A stretch of 64,000 nt of DNA from Coprococcus phoceensis (GCF_900104635.1 NZ_FNWC01000007.1:2269421-2333420); one strand, 5' to 3'; numbered from the stretch's first letter, positions 19,201 through 28,900 are shown. Numbers and translations are program-made. The notes: generated by a model not told the origin, from the sequence alone.

Positions 19201-22061
19201 TCCGGATTGTCAGATCCTCTTTCAAGAACAAGTGTATCGTCACCATCTTTTAATGTGATCTTCATCTCCGGTGTCCATGTGTAAGCTTTTCCATCCGGAT
19301 CATTCTTGGTAAATGAGTTTTCAGAATCTTCCCAGTCTGTGATTTCATAGTGCTGAATAAATTTTGTTGTCAGATCATGTGTATAAAGGTTCTTGATGTA
19401 AGCATCGTAATCATTACGTCCTTGCCATCCTTCGAAGTCTTTCATGTTGTATCCACCAAGGAGTGGTGCCATTGCAGCTCCGCCGTATGATGGATAATCA
19501 CCTACCCATGAATCTTTCTGATGGTTACGTAAGAAACGCATTACCTCGCTGTTCTCACCTTTTAATTTATATCCACCATATGTAAGGTCTGTTGCCCAGT
19601 GCTGGAATGTGGAATCATATTCATTCGCTGATCCCCACTCTGTAGCCATACGCCATCCATTATCATTGATCTCTTTTGATAACTTACGTGTCTGCCAAGA
19701 GTCATCGCTTCCACCTGTCTTATTTCCCCAAATATCTACATATACGAAGTCTAAGTTCTGTCCGACTTTTTCTTCTAACTCATCAAAACGTTTTTCACGA
19801 AGTCCCATTCCAAGATCGTATACACTGTCGATTCCGATACCTTGGTCAATCCAGTTCCATCCATAACGAAGGTTCCCGTTTGCATCACGTCTTACTAAGT
19901 CTTCACTAAATGCTTTTGCTTCTGGATACATCTCACCTGCATTGACATGGATACCAAATTTTGCTCCATACTCAGCACCTTTTGTCATCAGTGTGTTCAT
20001 ATCCTCTGCTCCACCGATTCTCTCTCCGATGTCTGCGTAATCAGGATGTCCTGAATCATGACCTTCATTACCATATCCTTTTAATAATACGGACTGTCCA
20101 AGTCCATCTGTATGCATTGACACACGTTTTACGTTATCCAATGTTGTAAGGAATGGGTTCTGGGCCTGTCCACCAAAGTTCATTGCAATACGATATGCAA
20201 CTAATTCCGGCACTTCTTCACTCTTATATGGATTGTGCATAATGTCACGGAATGCTACCGCACCATCCTGCCAGTCAATCTCTTCATCACCGTTCACATT
20301 TCCGGCGATTGTAACTTTTGCCTGTGGAGTATCTGTCTCATCTACAAGATGCCATGTTCCTTTCGAATCTTGTTCTTCTCTGTGCCAGTACCATTTTGTA
20401 CTTCCAAGCCCCAAAGATACATAACCGTCTTTTTCTTCTGTAGTTGCCATGACTCTTGTGTTATGGCTTCCTCCAGATACGCCAACCGCTTTTGCAGAAC
20501 CTTCATTCTCAGAGTTGCTCCATAATCCGGCGCTCATCTCGCTGTTTGAGATAAATGCATACATATAATCCTGTGAAAGTTCTGTGTTAGCTGTAATCTC
20601 ATGATACTCATCACCGCTGATTGTTGTATTAGAAGACATTAATGCGCCTTTTAAGTTTGCATTTTCCTGTGTGCTATTTACAGAAATCAAGCTGTGATTT
20701 GGGATCTCAATGCTCTGTATTGCATACACATGTCTTTTATCTACTATTTTTGTTTCATCCAAATTATTTTTTACTTTTGTAATCTCAAATGAAACTGTAT
20801 CATCTTTTGCAACTAACTCTGCTGTAAGAACTGCATCAATTGTATCACCTGATTTTACAGTCAGCTCATAAGTAGCTTTGTTGTCTTTAAACGTTGCTTT
20901 CACATCATCTTTAGAAAGTTTGATGTCTGTTCCGTTGATACGGATTGTGTTGATCTCTGAAGTCTGTCCATAGAATGTCTTTCCTTTCAGATCACCTTTT
21001 TTCATCTCGTATCTCACAACGCTTGGGAAGTTCTTTGCTACATGAACATCCATATAATCTGTAGAAAGTACTTCTGTCTCTACTTCTGCAACTTTTTCTA
21101 ATTTTACAGTCTCAACTTTCAAATCTTCATCTGCTACTGTCACAGATTTTGTTGCTGTCTGATATCCTGTTTTTGCAACTGTCATATCATATGTTCCAGC
21201 TGCCAATTCCAAAGAATATGCACCTGACTTATCTGTTGTTGCTGTTTTATCACCAACTTTGACTGTAGCACCTTCCAAAACTTTGTTATCTGCGTCAGTT
21301 ACTGTTCCTGTTACTGCATATGTAGCTGCTTCTTTTTGTCCTGTGTAGTGAATGTCTTTGATAAGGACATCAGACACATGCCCTGACCAGCTTGTACACT
21401 TGAATGCAATCTGAGTTCCAAGAACATCTTTGATAGAACCAAACTCTTCATTTGTAAATACAGCCTGATCATTTAATTTCAATGTCATCTTCTGATCTGC
21501 TGTCCACTCAATGCGTACATTCACTTCCGCATTGTCTTTTGGCGCAGCTGTTCTTCCGCCTGTAAAATAAGCTCCATTACCATCTTTATATTTCTGCCAG
21601 AACCATCCTTGGTTATCATATCCGATAAACATACCGTTCTTTGCAGTATTATATCCAAGATATACACCAAATCTGTCACTATTATCCTGACTTGTATTTG
21701 CATTGTTTGATTTCATTGTGAATGAGAAATATCCCGCTTTTGTAAAATCAAATTTGTTTGGGTTCACAACCATCAATTGTTTTCCACTGTTAGGAGTATT
21801 GTCATTCTGTGCTCCTGATTTTAAATTAAGCCATCCGTTTTCTACTGCACATACTGCGTCTTCGCCAGCTTCGTTTTCCAGAGTCCAAGCATCATTGATT
21901 CCATCTTCCAGTACTGCTGTCTCTTCTGCTTTTTCTGTCTTTTCTTCTGTAGCAACAGATTCCTCTGCTGATACAAGCTGAAGATTAGACGGAAGCATTG
22001 TACCTGTCATAGATGCAACCATAGCCAGACTCAATAGTCTTAAGACCATTTTCTTCTTCAT
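16278..22061 (-). CDS. Canonical surface GH101 endo-alpha-N-acetylgalactosaminidase, 1927 aa
   Basis: Retaining endo-glycosidase expected to release the core-1 disaccharide Gal-beta-1,3-GalNAc from mucin Ser/Thr. A signal peptide (1-32) is followed by a LamG-like module (~55-245), a carboxypeptidase-regulatory-like fold (~250-335) and the GH101 region (~340-1450). The nucleophile is D776 in FVYVDIWGNK and the acid/base is E808 in GWRMATEWGS; the 32-residue spacing matches the pneumococcal pair D764/E796. EYDSTFQHWATDLTYGGY and MKDFEGWQGRNDY are also typical. Downstream are a FIVAR helix pair, an F5/8C-like galactose-binding domain (~1510-1640), further FIVAR repeats, then VIKTGDT, a membrane segment and RRKKR. 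The start follows CAGGAGG. It sits alone between gdpP and rplL, with its own promoter and terminator. Confidence 0.95.
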   Translation of the reverse strand: MKKKMVLRLLSLAMVASMTGTMLPSNLQLVSAEESVATEEKTEKAEETAVLEDGINDAWTLENEAGEDAVCAVENGWLNLKSGAQNDNTPNSGKQLMVVNPNKFDFTKAGYFSFTMKSNNANTSQDNSDRFGVYLGYNTAKNGMFIGYDNQGWFWQKYKDGNGAYFTGGRTAAPKDNAEVNVRIEWTADQKMTLKLNDQAVFTNEEFGSIKDVLGTQIAFKCTSWSGHVSDVLIKDIHYTGQKEAATYAVTGTVTDADNKVLEGATVKVGDKTATTDKSGAYSLELAAGTYDMTVAKTGYQTATKSVTVADEDLKVETVKLEKVAEVETEVLSTDYMDVHVAKNFPSVVRYEMKKGDLKGKTFYGQTSEINTIRINGTDIKLSKDDVKATFKDNKATYELTVKSGDTIDAVLTAELVAKDDTVSFEITKVKNNLDETKIVDKRHVYAIQSIEIPNHSLISVNSTQENANLKGALMSSNTTISGDEYHEITANTELSQDYMYAFISNSEMSAGLWSNSENEGSAKAVGVSGGSHNTRVMATTEEKDGYVSLGLGSTKWYWHREEQDSKGTWHLVDETDTPQAKVTIAGNVNGDEEIDWQDGAVAFRDIMHNPYKSEEVPELVAYRIAMNFGGQAQNPFLTTLDNVKRVSMHTDGLGQSVLLKGYGNEGHDSGHPDYADIGERIGGAEDMNTLMTKGAEYGAKFGIHVNAGEMYPEAKAFSEDLVRRDANGNLRYGWNWIDQGIGIDSVYDLGMGLREKRFDELEEKVGQNLDFVYVDIWGNKTGGSDDSWQTRKLSKEINDNGWRMATEWGSANEYDSTFQHWATDLTYGGYKLKGENSEVMRFLRNHQKDSWVGDYPSYGGAAMAPLLGGYNMKDFEGWQGRNDYDAYIKNLYTHDLTTKFIQHYEITDWEDSENSFTKNDPDGKAYTWTPEMKITLKDGDDTLVLERGSDNPDEAAYRDRTMTLNGKVIATGAVARGDNGEGGTEKYLLPWIWDSETGDEVDAKDEKLYHWNTKGGSSEWELPDSWSGLKDVKVYKLTDLGKTDEKTVKVVDGKITLEADAETPYVVCKGDEANLEITWSEGMHIVDAGFNSGNFDAWKQDGEGKAEIAKSQYSNPMMKLSGKVSMTQELTDLEAGKQYAVLVGVDNRSDAKASMTVKAGDKVLATNYTTRSIAKNYVKAYTHSNSSATVDGSSYFQNMYVFFTAPESGKVTLTLSKAAGEGDTYFDDVRIVENDSKNITTNEKGEVVKFEQDFEKSVQGLYPFVVAGIEGVEDNRIHLSELHAPYTQAGWDVKKMDDVLDGKWSVKINGLTQRSTLAYQTIPQNFRFEPGVTYKVSFDYQAGTDGIYAAAVGIGEYNGNVQLEELPMAMGKDADGHYTTQITGDSTGQTWFGIYSTDKAADLQGTSGSAANFGGYQELVLDNLVIERVDEEVTADTLKALIEDAKTKYSEDDYTAEVWNNFQKEIAKAQVALDKDNSTQEDIEKAYYALKGAMVTMDNSKGLDATDDSRDISTEGMTATAGSQQGTTGSEGPASNVLDGDANTIWHTQYSPSVDSFDKQWIDIATAEPTTVGGVRLQQRSGKNGVIKEAEIWVKTTDADYVKVADASFGGSGWQVVTFENIENVTNVKIVPKATLGDQPNKFSAAAEIRLMGAKQDVTIEVDKSGLQTAIDAAKALKAENYTAETWEVLTTKLAAAEKVYADPEATDYEVLLAIANLTEAIEGLEAVETPEAGDKTELNNLITQYSGLNEKDYTAESWKVFANALENAKAVSAKENASQAEIDQAIAALTSARAGLVKATDQTTQADKSKLQKFYDECVGFYKEANHSKENWKAYQEALVAAKAVLNDKDATQEEVDNALSKLISITAKMNAELKDVSNAPKNPVTGKDNVIKTGDTTSPIGWGAAGMAAVLAVVAAFLARRKKR

Positions 22062-22123
22062 GTTTTACCTCCTGTCTTTCAATTGGTCGTTTTCACAACC
22101 AGTTATATTGAATTTCATATTTG

Positions 22124-22151
22124 ATTATACCAAATCACCAATTTTTGGCAA
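22124..22151 (-). promoter_or_regulatory. Probable promoter of the second GH101 gene
   Basis: On the minus strand TTGCCA and TATAAT are separated by 16 bases, 62 bases upstream of the start codon. Confidence 0.6.
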
Positions 22152-22202
22152 TACACTTTTCGCATTTACGGTTTTTTGTACAAAAAAATGTATATATTGT
22201 GC

Positions 22203-22240
22203 AAATAGGCAGGATGCACGTATGCACATCCTGCCTATTT
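22203..22240. terminator. Strong hairpin between rplL and the second GH101 gene
   Basis: AAATAGGCAGGATG pairs perfectly with CATCCTGCCTATTT. It lies downstream of the rplL terminator and upstream of the GH101 promoter. Flanking T runs are short on both strands, so it may be a back-up terminator or an insulating structure. Confidence 0.5.
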
Positions 22241-22273
22241 TCTATGCTTATAACATCCAATTCTTTTCATCGC

Positions 22274-22305
22274 AAAAAAGCCGAGAGATAACTCTCTCGG
22301 CTTTT
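22274..22305 (-). terminator. Rho-independent terminator of rplJ-rplL
   Basis: On the minus strand GCCGAGAGA-GTTA-TCTCTCGGC is followed by TTTTTT, directly after the rplL stop codon. Confidence 0.9.
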
Positions 22306-22321
22306 AAATGCTCTCTATGAA

Positions 22322-22699
22322 TTATTTTAATTCTACAGATGCACCTTCTGCTTCTAATTTAGCTTTGATTTCTTCAGCTTCTGCTTTAGAAACACCTTCT
22401 TTGATTACTTTAGGAGCTCCGTCTACAACTTCTTTAGCTTCTTTTAATCCAAGTCCTGTGATTTCACGAACAACTTTGATTACTTTAACTTTAGATGCTC
22501 CTGCAGATGTTAATTCTACGTTGAATTCATCTTTTTCTTCAGCTGCTCCAGCTGCGTCTCCACCTGCTGCTGCAACTACAACACCTGCTGCTGCAGATAC
22601 ACCAAATTCTTCTTCACATGCTTTTACTAATTCATTTAATTCTAATACTGATAATTCTTTGATCGCTTCGATCATTTCAGCTGTTGTTAATTTTGCCAT
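22322..22699 (-). CDS. rplL: 50S ribosomal protein L7/L12
   Basis: The 125-aa stalk protein binds L10 as dimers and recruits translation GTPases. The N-terminal dimerization segment [20 protein letters not shown] is followed by an Ala/Gly-rich hinge (~40-55) and the conserved C-terminal domain ([32 protein letters not shown]). The start is the ATG at 22699, eight bases after GGAGGT, rather than an in-frame ATG 15 bases upstream. It follows rplJ. A terminator comes next, and rpoB is not downstream. Confidence 0.97.
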   Translation of the reverse strand: MAKLTTAEMIEAIKELSVLELNELVKACEEEFGVSAAAGVVVAAAGGDAAGAAEEKDEFNVELTSAGASKVKVIKVVREITGLGLKEAKEVVDGAPKVIKEGVSKAEAEEIKAKLEAEGASVELK

Positions 22700-22785
22700 T
22701 TTATTTACCTCCATTGTTTTAAATGCTTTGATTTTCAGGACTGTATCCTGTATGATTCTTTTAGAATCCTCTCTGAGTCTTACAA

Positions 22786-23319
22786 TTACTCAGCTGTTAC
22801 TTCTTCTGCTGCTTCAGCTGGAGCTTCTGCTGCCTCTCCACCTTTTTCAGCGATTTGATTAAGAACACGAGCGAAGTTTGTAATAGGTGACTGAATGCTT
22901 CCAAGGAATTTGGAAAGTAATTCTTCTCTTGAAGGGATTTTTGATAATTCCTGAACTCCAGCAACATCATATACTGTTCCTTCAACCACACCTGCTTTTA
23001 CTTCTAATTTTTCAGCTCCTTTTGCAAATTTGCAAATAATTCTAGCTGGTGCTGTAGCGTCATCTTTAGAAATAGCAATAGCACTTGGTCCTTCTAAGTA
23101 TTCGTTCAATCCTGCAAAATCAGTTCCTTCGAACGCTCTTTTCATCATTGTGTTTTTGCAAACTTTGTAGATGATTCCTGCTTCTCTTAATTGTTTACGT
23201 AATTCTGTATCCTGAGCTACAGTTAATCCACGATAATCAACTAATACAACTGATGCTGCATCTTTTACGTCCTCAGCGATTGCTGCAACGATTGGTTGTT
23301 TTAATTCAACTTTTGCCAC
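22786..23319 (-). CDS. rplJ: 50S ribosomal protein L10, GTG start
   Basis: The 177-aa L10 protein anchors the L7/L12 stalk to 23S rRNA and represses its own operon through the leader RNA. Family signatures are [15 protein letters not shown] near the N-terminus, [35 protein letters not shown] and a helical C-terminus for L12 binding. The C-terminal tail is Glu/Ala-rich. The reading frame opens with GTG at 23319, ten bases downstream of AAGGAGG, and no better ATG exists. It is preceded by an L10 leader with its attenuator and followed by rplL. Confidence 0.96.
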   Translation of the reverse strand: MAKVELKQPIVAAIAEDVKDAASVVLVDYRGLTVAQDTELRKQLREAGIIYKVCKNTMMKRAFEGTDFAGLNEYLEGPSAIAISKDDATAPARIICKFAKGAEKLEVKAGVVEGTVYDVAGVQELSKIPSREELLSKFLGSIQSPITNFARVLNQIAEKGGEAAEAPAEAAEEVTAE

Positions 23320-23376
23320 GAATGGTGCACCTCCTTATAGATTATTGTGTACCGCCGTTCGAATAAAGATAAAAAA

Positions 23377-23492
23377 TCCTCTCGCCACACGACAAGAGGA
23401 CAGTAAATTCACATAATTCATCGAATTCAAATCTCCTCGGTAGGCGTTTCACTACTTATGCCTTACGGCACCTACTGTCTTCGGCAGTTTTC
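23377..23492 (-). ncRNA. Ribosomal protein L10 leader (autoregulatory RNA)
   Basis: Upstream of rplJ the minus strand carries the typical L10-leader elements: ACTGCCGAAGACAGTAGGTG, a GTAAGGCATAA hairpin side, CCTACCGAGGAG, and then GTCCTCTTGTCGTGTGGCGA with GAGGATTTTTT as a terminator-like attenuator (23371-23403). L10 or L10-L12 binding is known to control this element. The structure was recognised by eye. Confidence 0.87.
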
Positions 23493-23498
23493 TAATAT

Positions 23499-23527
23499 AA
23501 GTTATCATATTTTTTTCTATATGTCAA
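23499..23527 (-). promoter_or_regulatory. Promoter of rplJ-rplL
   Basis: On the minus strand TTGACA and TAACTT are spaced by 17 bases, immediately upstream of the L10 leader. Confidence 0.7.
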
Positions 23528-23598
23528 GCTATTTTTGTAATTTTCCAATGGTAATTTCGAGGGATTTCCTCTGATTCAACCGAATGGCTGTAAAATAG

Positions 23599-23645
23599 AA
23601 AGAATTATTGCCAAACTAAAATTTAGTAAGGCAATAATTCTTTTT
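23599..23645 (-). terminator. Rho-independent terminator of rplK-rplA
   Basis: On the minus strand AAAGAATTATTGCC and GGCAATAATTCTTT pair and are followed by a T-rich tract. It separates rplA from the rplJ promoter. Confidence 0.8.
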
Positions 23646-23664
23646 GTATATTTTTGAATATCAA

Positions 23665-24357
23665 TTATACTAATTTAGCTGGGTTAATTTTCACACCCGG
23701 TCCCATTGTAGATGTTAAAGTAACGCTCTTTAAGTACTGTCCTTTAACAGCTGCTGGTTTCGCTTTCATAATTGCATCAATAAGCGTCTGGAAGTTGTCC
23801 GCTAATTGTTCTTCTGTGAAAGAAGCTTTTCCAAGTGGCACATGGATAATGTTTGTCTTGTCTAATCTGTATTCGATCTTACCAGCTTTGATATCGTTAA
23901 CAGCTTTTGTAACGTCCATTGTTACTGTACCAGCTTTTGGGTTTGGCATTAAACCTTTTGGTCCAAGTACACGACCAAGACGTCCAACAACACCCATCAT
24001 ATCTGGTGTAGCAACTACAACATCAAATTCAAACCATCCTTCGTTCTGAATCTTCGGAATTAAGTCTTCTGCTCCTACGTAATCTGCTCCTGCTGCTTTT
24101 GCTTCTTCAGCTTTAGCATCTTTTGCAAATACTAAGATACGAACTTTTTTACCTGTTCCGTGTGGCAATACAACAGCACCACGGATCTGCTGGTCTGCAT
24201 GACGTCCGTCACAACCTGTTCTGATATGAGCTTCAATTGTCTCATCGAATTTTGCTACTGCAGATTTTTTAACTAATGCAACTGCTTCTTCTTTGTCGTA
24301 AAGATTTCCTCTTTCGATCAATTTCGCAGCTTCTACGTATTTCTTTCCTCGTTTCAT
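23665..24357 (-). CDS. rplA: 50S ribosomal protein L1
   Basis: The 230-aa L1 protein forms the mobile L1 stalk and helps release E-site tRNA. Visible family motifs are [14 protein letters not shown] at the start, [42 protein letters not shown] and [20 protein letters not shown], then [13 protein letters not shown] and a C-terminal [13 protein letters not shown]. The ATG at 24357 is nine bases after AGGAGG; a TTG six bases upstream is less likely. It is the last gene of the rpmG-secE-nusG-rplK-rplA unit. Confidence 0.97.
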   Translation of the reverse strand: MKRGKKYVEAAKLIERGNLYDKEEAVALVKKSAVAKFDETIEAHIRTGCDGRHADQQIRGAVVLPHGTGKKVRILVFAKDAKAEEAKAAGADYVGAEDLIPKIQNEGWFEFDVVVATPDMMGVVGRLGRVLGPKGLMPNPKAGTVTMDVTKAVNDIKAGKIEYRLDKTNIIHVPLGKASFTEEQLADNFQTLIDAIMKAKPAAVKGQYLKSVTLTSTMGPGVKINPAKLV

Positions 24358-24418
24358 ATTCAATAACCTCCTAGTGGTAATATCGGGAGAGCCCCTCCCA
24401 CGTTACATGTTTACAATT

Positions 24419-24844
24419 TTACTCTTCTACTGTTACACCCATACTTCTGCATGTTCCTGCGATCATGCTCATAGCAGCTTCTACTGTTGCAGCATTTAAG
24501 TCTGGCATTTTTAATTCAGCGATTTCCTGTAACTGAGCTTTTGTGATTGTAGCTACTTTTGTTTTGTTCGGAACTCCTGAACCCGATTTTAAACCACATG
24601 CTTTTTTAATCAAAACTGCTGCCGGTGGTGTCTTTGTGATGAAGCTGAAGCTTCTATCATTGTAAACTGTGATAACTACAGGGATGATCAAATCACCTTG
24701 ATCTGCAGTTTTAGCATTGAATTGTTTTGTAAATTCAACAATGTTTACACCATGTTGACCAAGCGCTGGACCAACCGGTGGTGCTGGAGTTGCCTTTCCA
24801 GCTGGAATCTGTAATTTAATATAACCTTGTACTTTTTTTGCCAT
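24419..24844 (-). CDS. rplK: 50S ribosomal protein L11
   Basis: The 141-aa L11 protein binds the GTPase-associated region of 23S rRNA and works in factor binding. The sequence shows the full signature: [37 protein letters not shown] and [20 protein letters not shown], then a C-terminal RNA-binding domain ending in [22 protein letters not shown] ribosome site precedes it. It lies between nusG and rplA as in most bacteria. Confidence 0.98.
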   Translation of the reverse strand: MAKKVQGYIKLQIPAGKATPAPPVGPALGQHGVNIVEFTKQFNAKTADQGDLIIPVVITVYNDRSFSFITKTPPAAVLIKKACGLKSGSGVPNKTKVATITKAQLQEIAELKMPDLNAATVEAAMSMIAGTCRSMGVTVEE

Positions 24845-24896
24845 TTTGTGTACCTCCTTGTGGTATTCGCGGGGATTTCCCTCCCACTTTTACTTG

Positions 24897-25412
24897 TTAC
24901 ATTTTTTTCACTTCTGAGAAACTTATTTCTACTGGCGTTTCACGACCAAACAATTCTACATTGATTACAAGACTTTGTTTTTGAGCATTCACTTCCTGGA
25001 TTACTCCAACCGTATCTTTCCATGCTCCCTTGGTAACTTTTACAACCTCACCAATCTCAAAGTCTACAACAATATCTGCATCCATAATTCCAAGAGCATC
25101 AATCTCAGCCTCTGTAAGCGGAACCGGTTTAGACCCCGGACCTACAAATCCCGTTACCCCTCTGGTATTTCTTACAACATACCAGGTGTCATCATTCATA
25201 ATCATATGAATCATCACGTATCCAGGGAACATTTTTTTCTGAGCTGCTTTCTGCGTTCCGTTTTTCATCTCAACAACTTCCAGCATAGGAACTCTTACTT
25301 CTAAGATCTGATCCTCAAGGTGTCTGTTTTCAATTGTCTTATCAATGTTTGCTTTTACTTTGTTTTCATACCCAGAATAAGTATGAACTACATACCATTT
25401 TGCTTCTGACAT
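24897..25412 (-). CDS. nusG: Transcription termination/antitermination factor NusG
   Basis: NusG binds RNA polymerase and controls pausing, Rho-dependent termination and coupling to translation. The 171 residues contain the NGN domain (KWYVVHTYSGYENKVKANID, VEMKNGTQKAAQKKMFPGYV, WYVVRNTRGVTGFVG) and a C-terminal KOW domain (VVKVTKGAWKDTVGVIQEVN, GRETPVEISFSEVKKM). The ATG at 25412 follows AAAGGTGATTTT; an upstream in-frame start is poorly placed. It is preceded by secE and followed by rplK. Confidence 0.96.
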   Translation of the reverse strand: MSEAKWYVVHTYSGYENKVKANIDKTIENRHLEDQILEVRVPMLEVVEMKNGTQKAAQKKMFPGYVMIHMIMNDDTWYVVRNTRGVTGFVGPGSKPVPLTEAEIDALGIMDADIVVDFEIGEVVKVTKGAWKDTVGVIQEVNAQKQSLVINVELFGRETPVEISFSEVKKM

Positions 25413-25442
25413 AAAATCACCTTTCATAATTGCTGGCAGCCA

Positions 25443-25643
25443 TTACTTCACTAAGAAGTCGACACCATATTTTACAATGACATCAACAACCGCAATAATT
25501 GCTCCTAATACTATCGAGCACGCCGTAACTGCCACAGTCTGCTTAGCAAGTGTTTTTTTATCCGGCCAAATGATCTTTTTAAATTCTGCTTTAAGACCTT
25601 TGAACCAGCTTGTCTTTTTGGCTTTCTCTTTTTTTTCAGCCAT
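25443..25643 (-). CDS. secE: Preprotein translocase subunit SecE
   Basis: Short single-span SecE (66 aa), a component of the SecYEG protein channel. A basic cytosolic segment with SWFKGLKAEFKKIIWPDKKT, the amphipathic SecE motif, is followed by one membrane helix (~35-60: AVTACSIVLGAIIAVVDVIV). The ATG at 25643 was chosen over an upstream GTG because the GTG abuts the AAAGGA ribosome site. Position between rpmG and nusG is standard. Confidence 0.94.
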   Translation of the reverse strand: MAEKKEKAKKTSWFKGLKAEFKKIIWPDKKTLAKQTVAVTACSIVLGAIIAVVDVIVKYGVDFLVK

Positions 25644-25666
25644 TCCGTTCACTTCCTTTCCACAAA

Positions 25667-25816
25667 CTATTTTGTTTCTTTGTGCATTGTGTGTGATTTG
25701 CAGAACTTACAATATTTTTTTGTTTCCATACGTTCCGGATGAGTTTTCTTATCCTTTGTCATATTGTAGTTACGCTGTTTACATTCTGTACATTCCAATG
25801 TGATTCTTGTGCGCAC
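25667..25816 (-). CDS. rpmG: 50S ribosomal protein L33, GTG start
   Basis: A 49-aa ribosomal protein, [20 protein letters not shown] then [18 protein letters not shown] and SHTMHKETK. The two CxxC pairs (CTEC and CKFC) show it is the zinc-binding form of L33. The reading frame starts with GTG at 25816 after GAGGTGG. It is the first gene of the rpmG-secE-nusG-rplK-rplA unit, 23 bases before secE. Confidence 0.93.
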   Translation of the reverse strand: MRTRITLECTECKQRNYNMTKDKKTHPERMETKKYCKFCKSHTMHKETK

Positions 25817-25889
25817 AACTTCCACCTCGCTTTATTTATTTCTTTTACGTGTTACATGGCAGTTTGCGAGACTGCCCAATTTTAGGCAT

Positions 25890-25954
25890 AAAAAAAAGAC
25901 CTACTTCCATTCGCTAGTACAGTGTACCATACCAGCGAATGGGCGTCAAGTCTT
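25890..25954 (-). terminator. Hairpin terminator of the first GH2 gene, overlapping a promoter
   Basis: On the minus strand AAGAC/GTCTT and CCATTCGCT/AGCGAATGG pair in one long hairpin that ends in eight T residues, ~40 bases after the GH2 stop codon. The rpmG promoter lies inside the same structure. Confidence 0.65.
25921..25949 (-). promoter_or_regulatory. Promoter of rpmG-secE-nusG-rplK-rplA
   Basis: On the minus strand TTGACG and TACACT are exactly 17 bases apart, 105 bases before the rpmG start. The boxes fall in the bulge and loop of the upstream gene's terminator hairpin. Confidence 0.72.
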
Positions 25955-25994
25955 ATTTTTTTATATCGATTTTCTCAATATGCCGATTTATTTT

Positions 25995-28900
25995 TTATTT
26001 TTTTCTCTTTTTGCTGATAATCACACCAACAATTGCACCGATTGCAAGAACTGCTACAACAACGATTCCTACAACTGCTCCTGTTGACATGTTATCTCCT
26101 GTTTTTGCAGCCTTCTGATCTGATTTTTTATCCTCTGAAGGCTTTTTGTCCGGCTCGGCTTTCGCTTTCAAGTTATCCTTTGCAACCTTCAAATCTTTTG
26201 CCGCTTTATCTACTGCCGCCTGATCTGCATTCTCATCGTTAAATACTGCCAATGCTTTGTCGTATGCTTTTTGCACTGCCTCTGCACTTTCTGCTGTATA
26301 CAATGAGAAATCAAGTTTTTCTGTCTCTTTCAGCAAGTCTTCCAAAGCATCCTTATTCGGAATCAGTCTCAAAGCAAAGATTGCCTGCTGCAAGCTTGTA
26401 TACGCGCTGTCCACTTCTTTTTGAGTCGCTTTCGGATTGTCGTATACTGTCTTCGCTCCTGCGAGGGCTGCTTTCAATCCTTCTACTGTGACAGGTGTAT
26501 ACTTTGTAAGGTCATAGCCTTCTGCCTTTTTAATCATTTCGAGAAGCTTCGCTTTATCAACTTCCACTACAGCTTCATCCTTCAAACCTTCAATTGCCGC
26601 CTTCAGTTCTGCAACCATTGCGTCTAATTCTTCCTGAAGTGCATTTCCTGATGCAAGCAGTTCCTCTGCTTTTTCGATTGCCGCATTCAATACTGCTACA
26701 GATTCCTCTGTCTTTCCTTCTGTCGAAGTCTTTTTCGCAAGATCCAGTGTCACTTTAAGATTTGTCGGGTTGCCGATAAATCCAAGGAGATGTACTCTGC
26801 TAAGAAGTAATTCGTAAGCTGCATCTACCTGTTCCTGTGTTGCAGCTTCATCTGCATTGACTGCCTCAGCATCTGCAAGCGCTTTTTCAAACGCTTCTTT
26901 TACAGCTTTAACAACCCACTGGTACTTTTCTTGTTCTTTTTGGCTGTTTGCGTATTCAATCAATGCAGTCAAGTTTGATTTGTCTGTTTTTTCAGGCTCT
27001 TCGTTTTTCTCAAACACTGCGTATACTGTCATATTTGCGTTTACGACTGTATCTTTTGTCACTGCATCGCCTGTTCCGTCTGCTTTTGTATTCCAGCCTA
27101 CGAATGTGTATCCGTCTTTTGTCGGATCTGCCGGAAGTTTATCCCCGATTGCGCTTCCCTCTTCCACTACAGCTTCCTGTGTTGTTCCATCTACATTGAA
27201 TGTAACTGTGAACTGTGCTGCATTTTCTTTGAATACCGCGTATACTGTCATATCTTCACTCACTACAGTATCCTTTGTCACTGCTTCGCCTGTTCCGTCT
27301 GCTTTTGTATTCCATCCTGCAAATGTGTAACCTTCTTTTGTTGGGTCTGCCGGAAGTTTATCACCAATTGCTTTTCCTTCCTCTACTTTCACAACCTGAG
27401 TTGTTCCGTCAATATTAAATGTTACCGAGAATTCCTTCGGTGTCGGATCCGGTGTCTCAGCTGTCTGAACTTCTACTCGAACCTCAGCTGCACTCATAAA
27501 TTTATTTGTCTGGTTTCCAACGCCATATGTTTCTACACCTACCAAACGGATAAATTTCGTTGTTGTAGGAGTTTTTAATACTGCCTCTTTTGCTCCGTCT
27601 TCTACCGGCCACTCGCCTTCCGAAACAGACTTCCATGTCTCTCCGTCATCACTGCACTCTACACGGTATTTTGTTACTGTTCCATTCTTTTCTCCACCGT
27701 CCTGAGTATTACCGTTTTTTGGAGTATAGATTAATTTTGTTACTGTCTGTTGTTCTTCGAGTTCTAATTGGAACCAACGAAGATTTTCAGCAAGGCTTCC
27801 ACCTTCTGGATTCCATGATGAGTGCCACCATGTTCCCATGTTATTATCCAACGCTTTTTCAGGTCCAAAGTTTGCCTGTGTACTTCCTGCTGTTGCAGTT
27901 GTTTTGCTTGGATCATAAATTTCTGTCTTTCCTGGCTGTGGTTCTGGATCTACTGCTACACCTGTTGTTCTGACACGAAGTTCTGATGCAGACATATGCG
28001 CATCATTTCCACTATCTGCATATGTATGAACACCTGTCAGACGTACATATCTTGCTTTTACCGGTTTGTTAAATAATGCAAGCTGCCAATCCGCATTATC
28101 TTTGTCCCAGTTGCCTGTAGAAACAACTTCCCACGCATTTCCATCCATACTGCATTCTACTTTGTACTCTGTAACAGCACCGTTTTGAGAATTTCCTTGT
28201 CTTCTCAAATAACGAAGTGCATCTACAGTTGGATAGTCTCCTTTGCTCTTTGGCTGCATCTCTAATGTAATGGCACGTTTTGCAACATCTGTTGCTTCTG
28301 TTGTATTCCAATTTGTATGCCAGTATGTAGCTGTATTATTATCTAATACAAATCTTGCTGGTCCTTCATTTCCCACTGCCGGTTCCAATGCACTTGCAGC
28401 TGTTACTGCCATCTGTGCCACTGGATAATCACGACTGTCATCTCCCGGAAGAATTGACTCTGCTTCGCCAAGTCTTACTTCAAATCTGTTTCTTACATTA
28501 TGATCTTCTGATTCTATAATCATACGGATTACGTTATCTTGTACCGGCAATACAGTCAATGCTGCATTGTCTGCTGTCTTCGCTTCCACTTTCTTTGCAT
28601 CTGTCTCTGGTGTAGAGTAGCTGCTCAACGCAAGTGCAGCTTCCGGAATTGCTTTTCCAGCAATTTTCACTTCTGCAAGTTTTGCAGTTGTGTTTGTTGT
28701 AAATGCACCAACCGCTTTCTTTAATTCAATTTCTGTAATACCAACACACTGATTATCTGCCGGACTTACTACTTTGAATTTCACAAATGTTGCTGTTGTA
28801 GGTGCAATCTCATATGTATATGCTTTCACACGATTATTTTCTGCACCAATTGTTTCAGTAGCTGTTACTTTCGTCCAGCTTTCTTCTTTTCCTGTCTCAG

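Noticed and set aside
25817..25890. A tRNA gene in front of rpmG-secE
   Set aside because: Some Firmicutes have tRNA-Trp here, but no cloverleaf or CCA end could be found.
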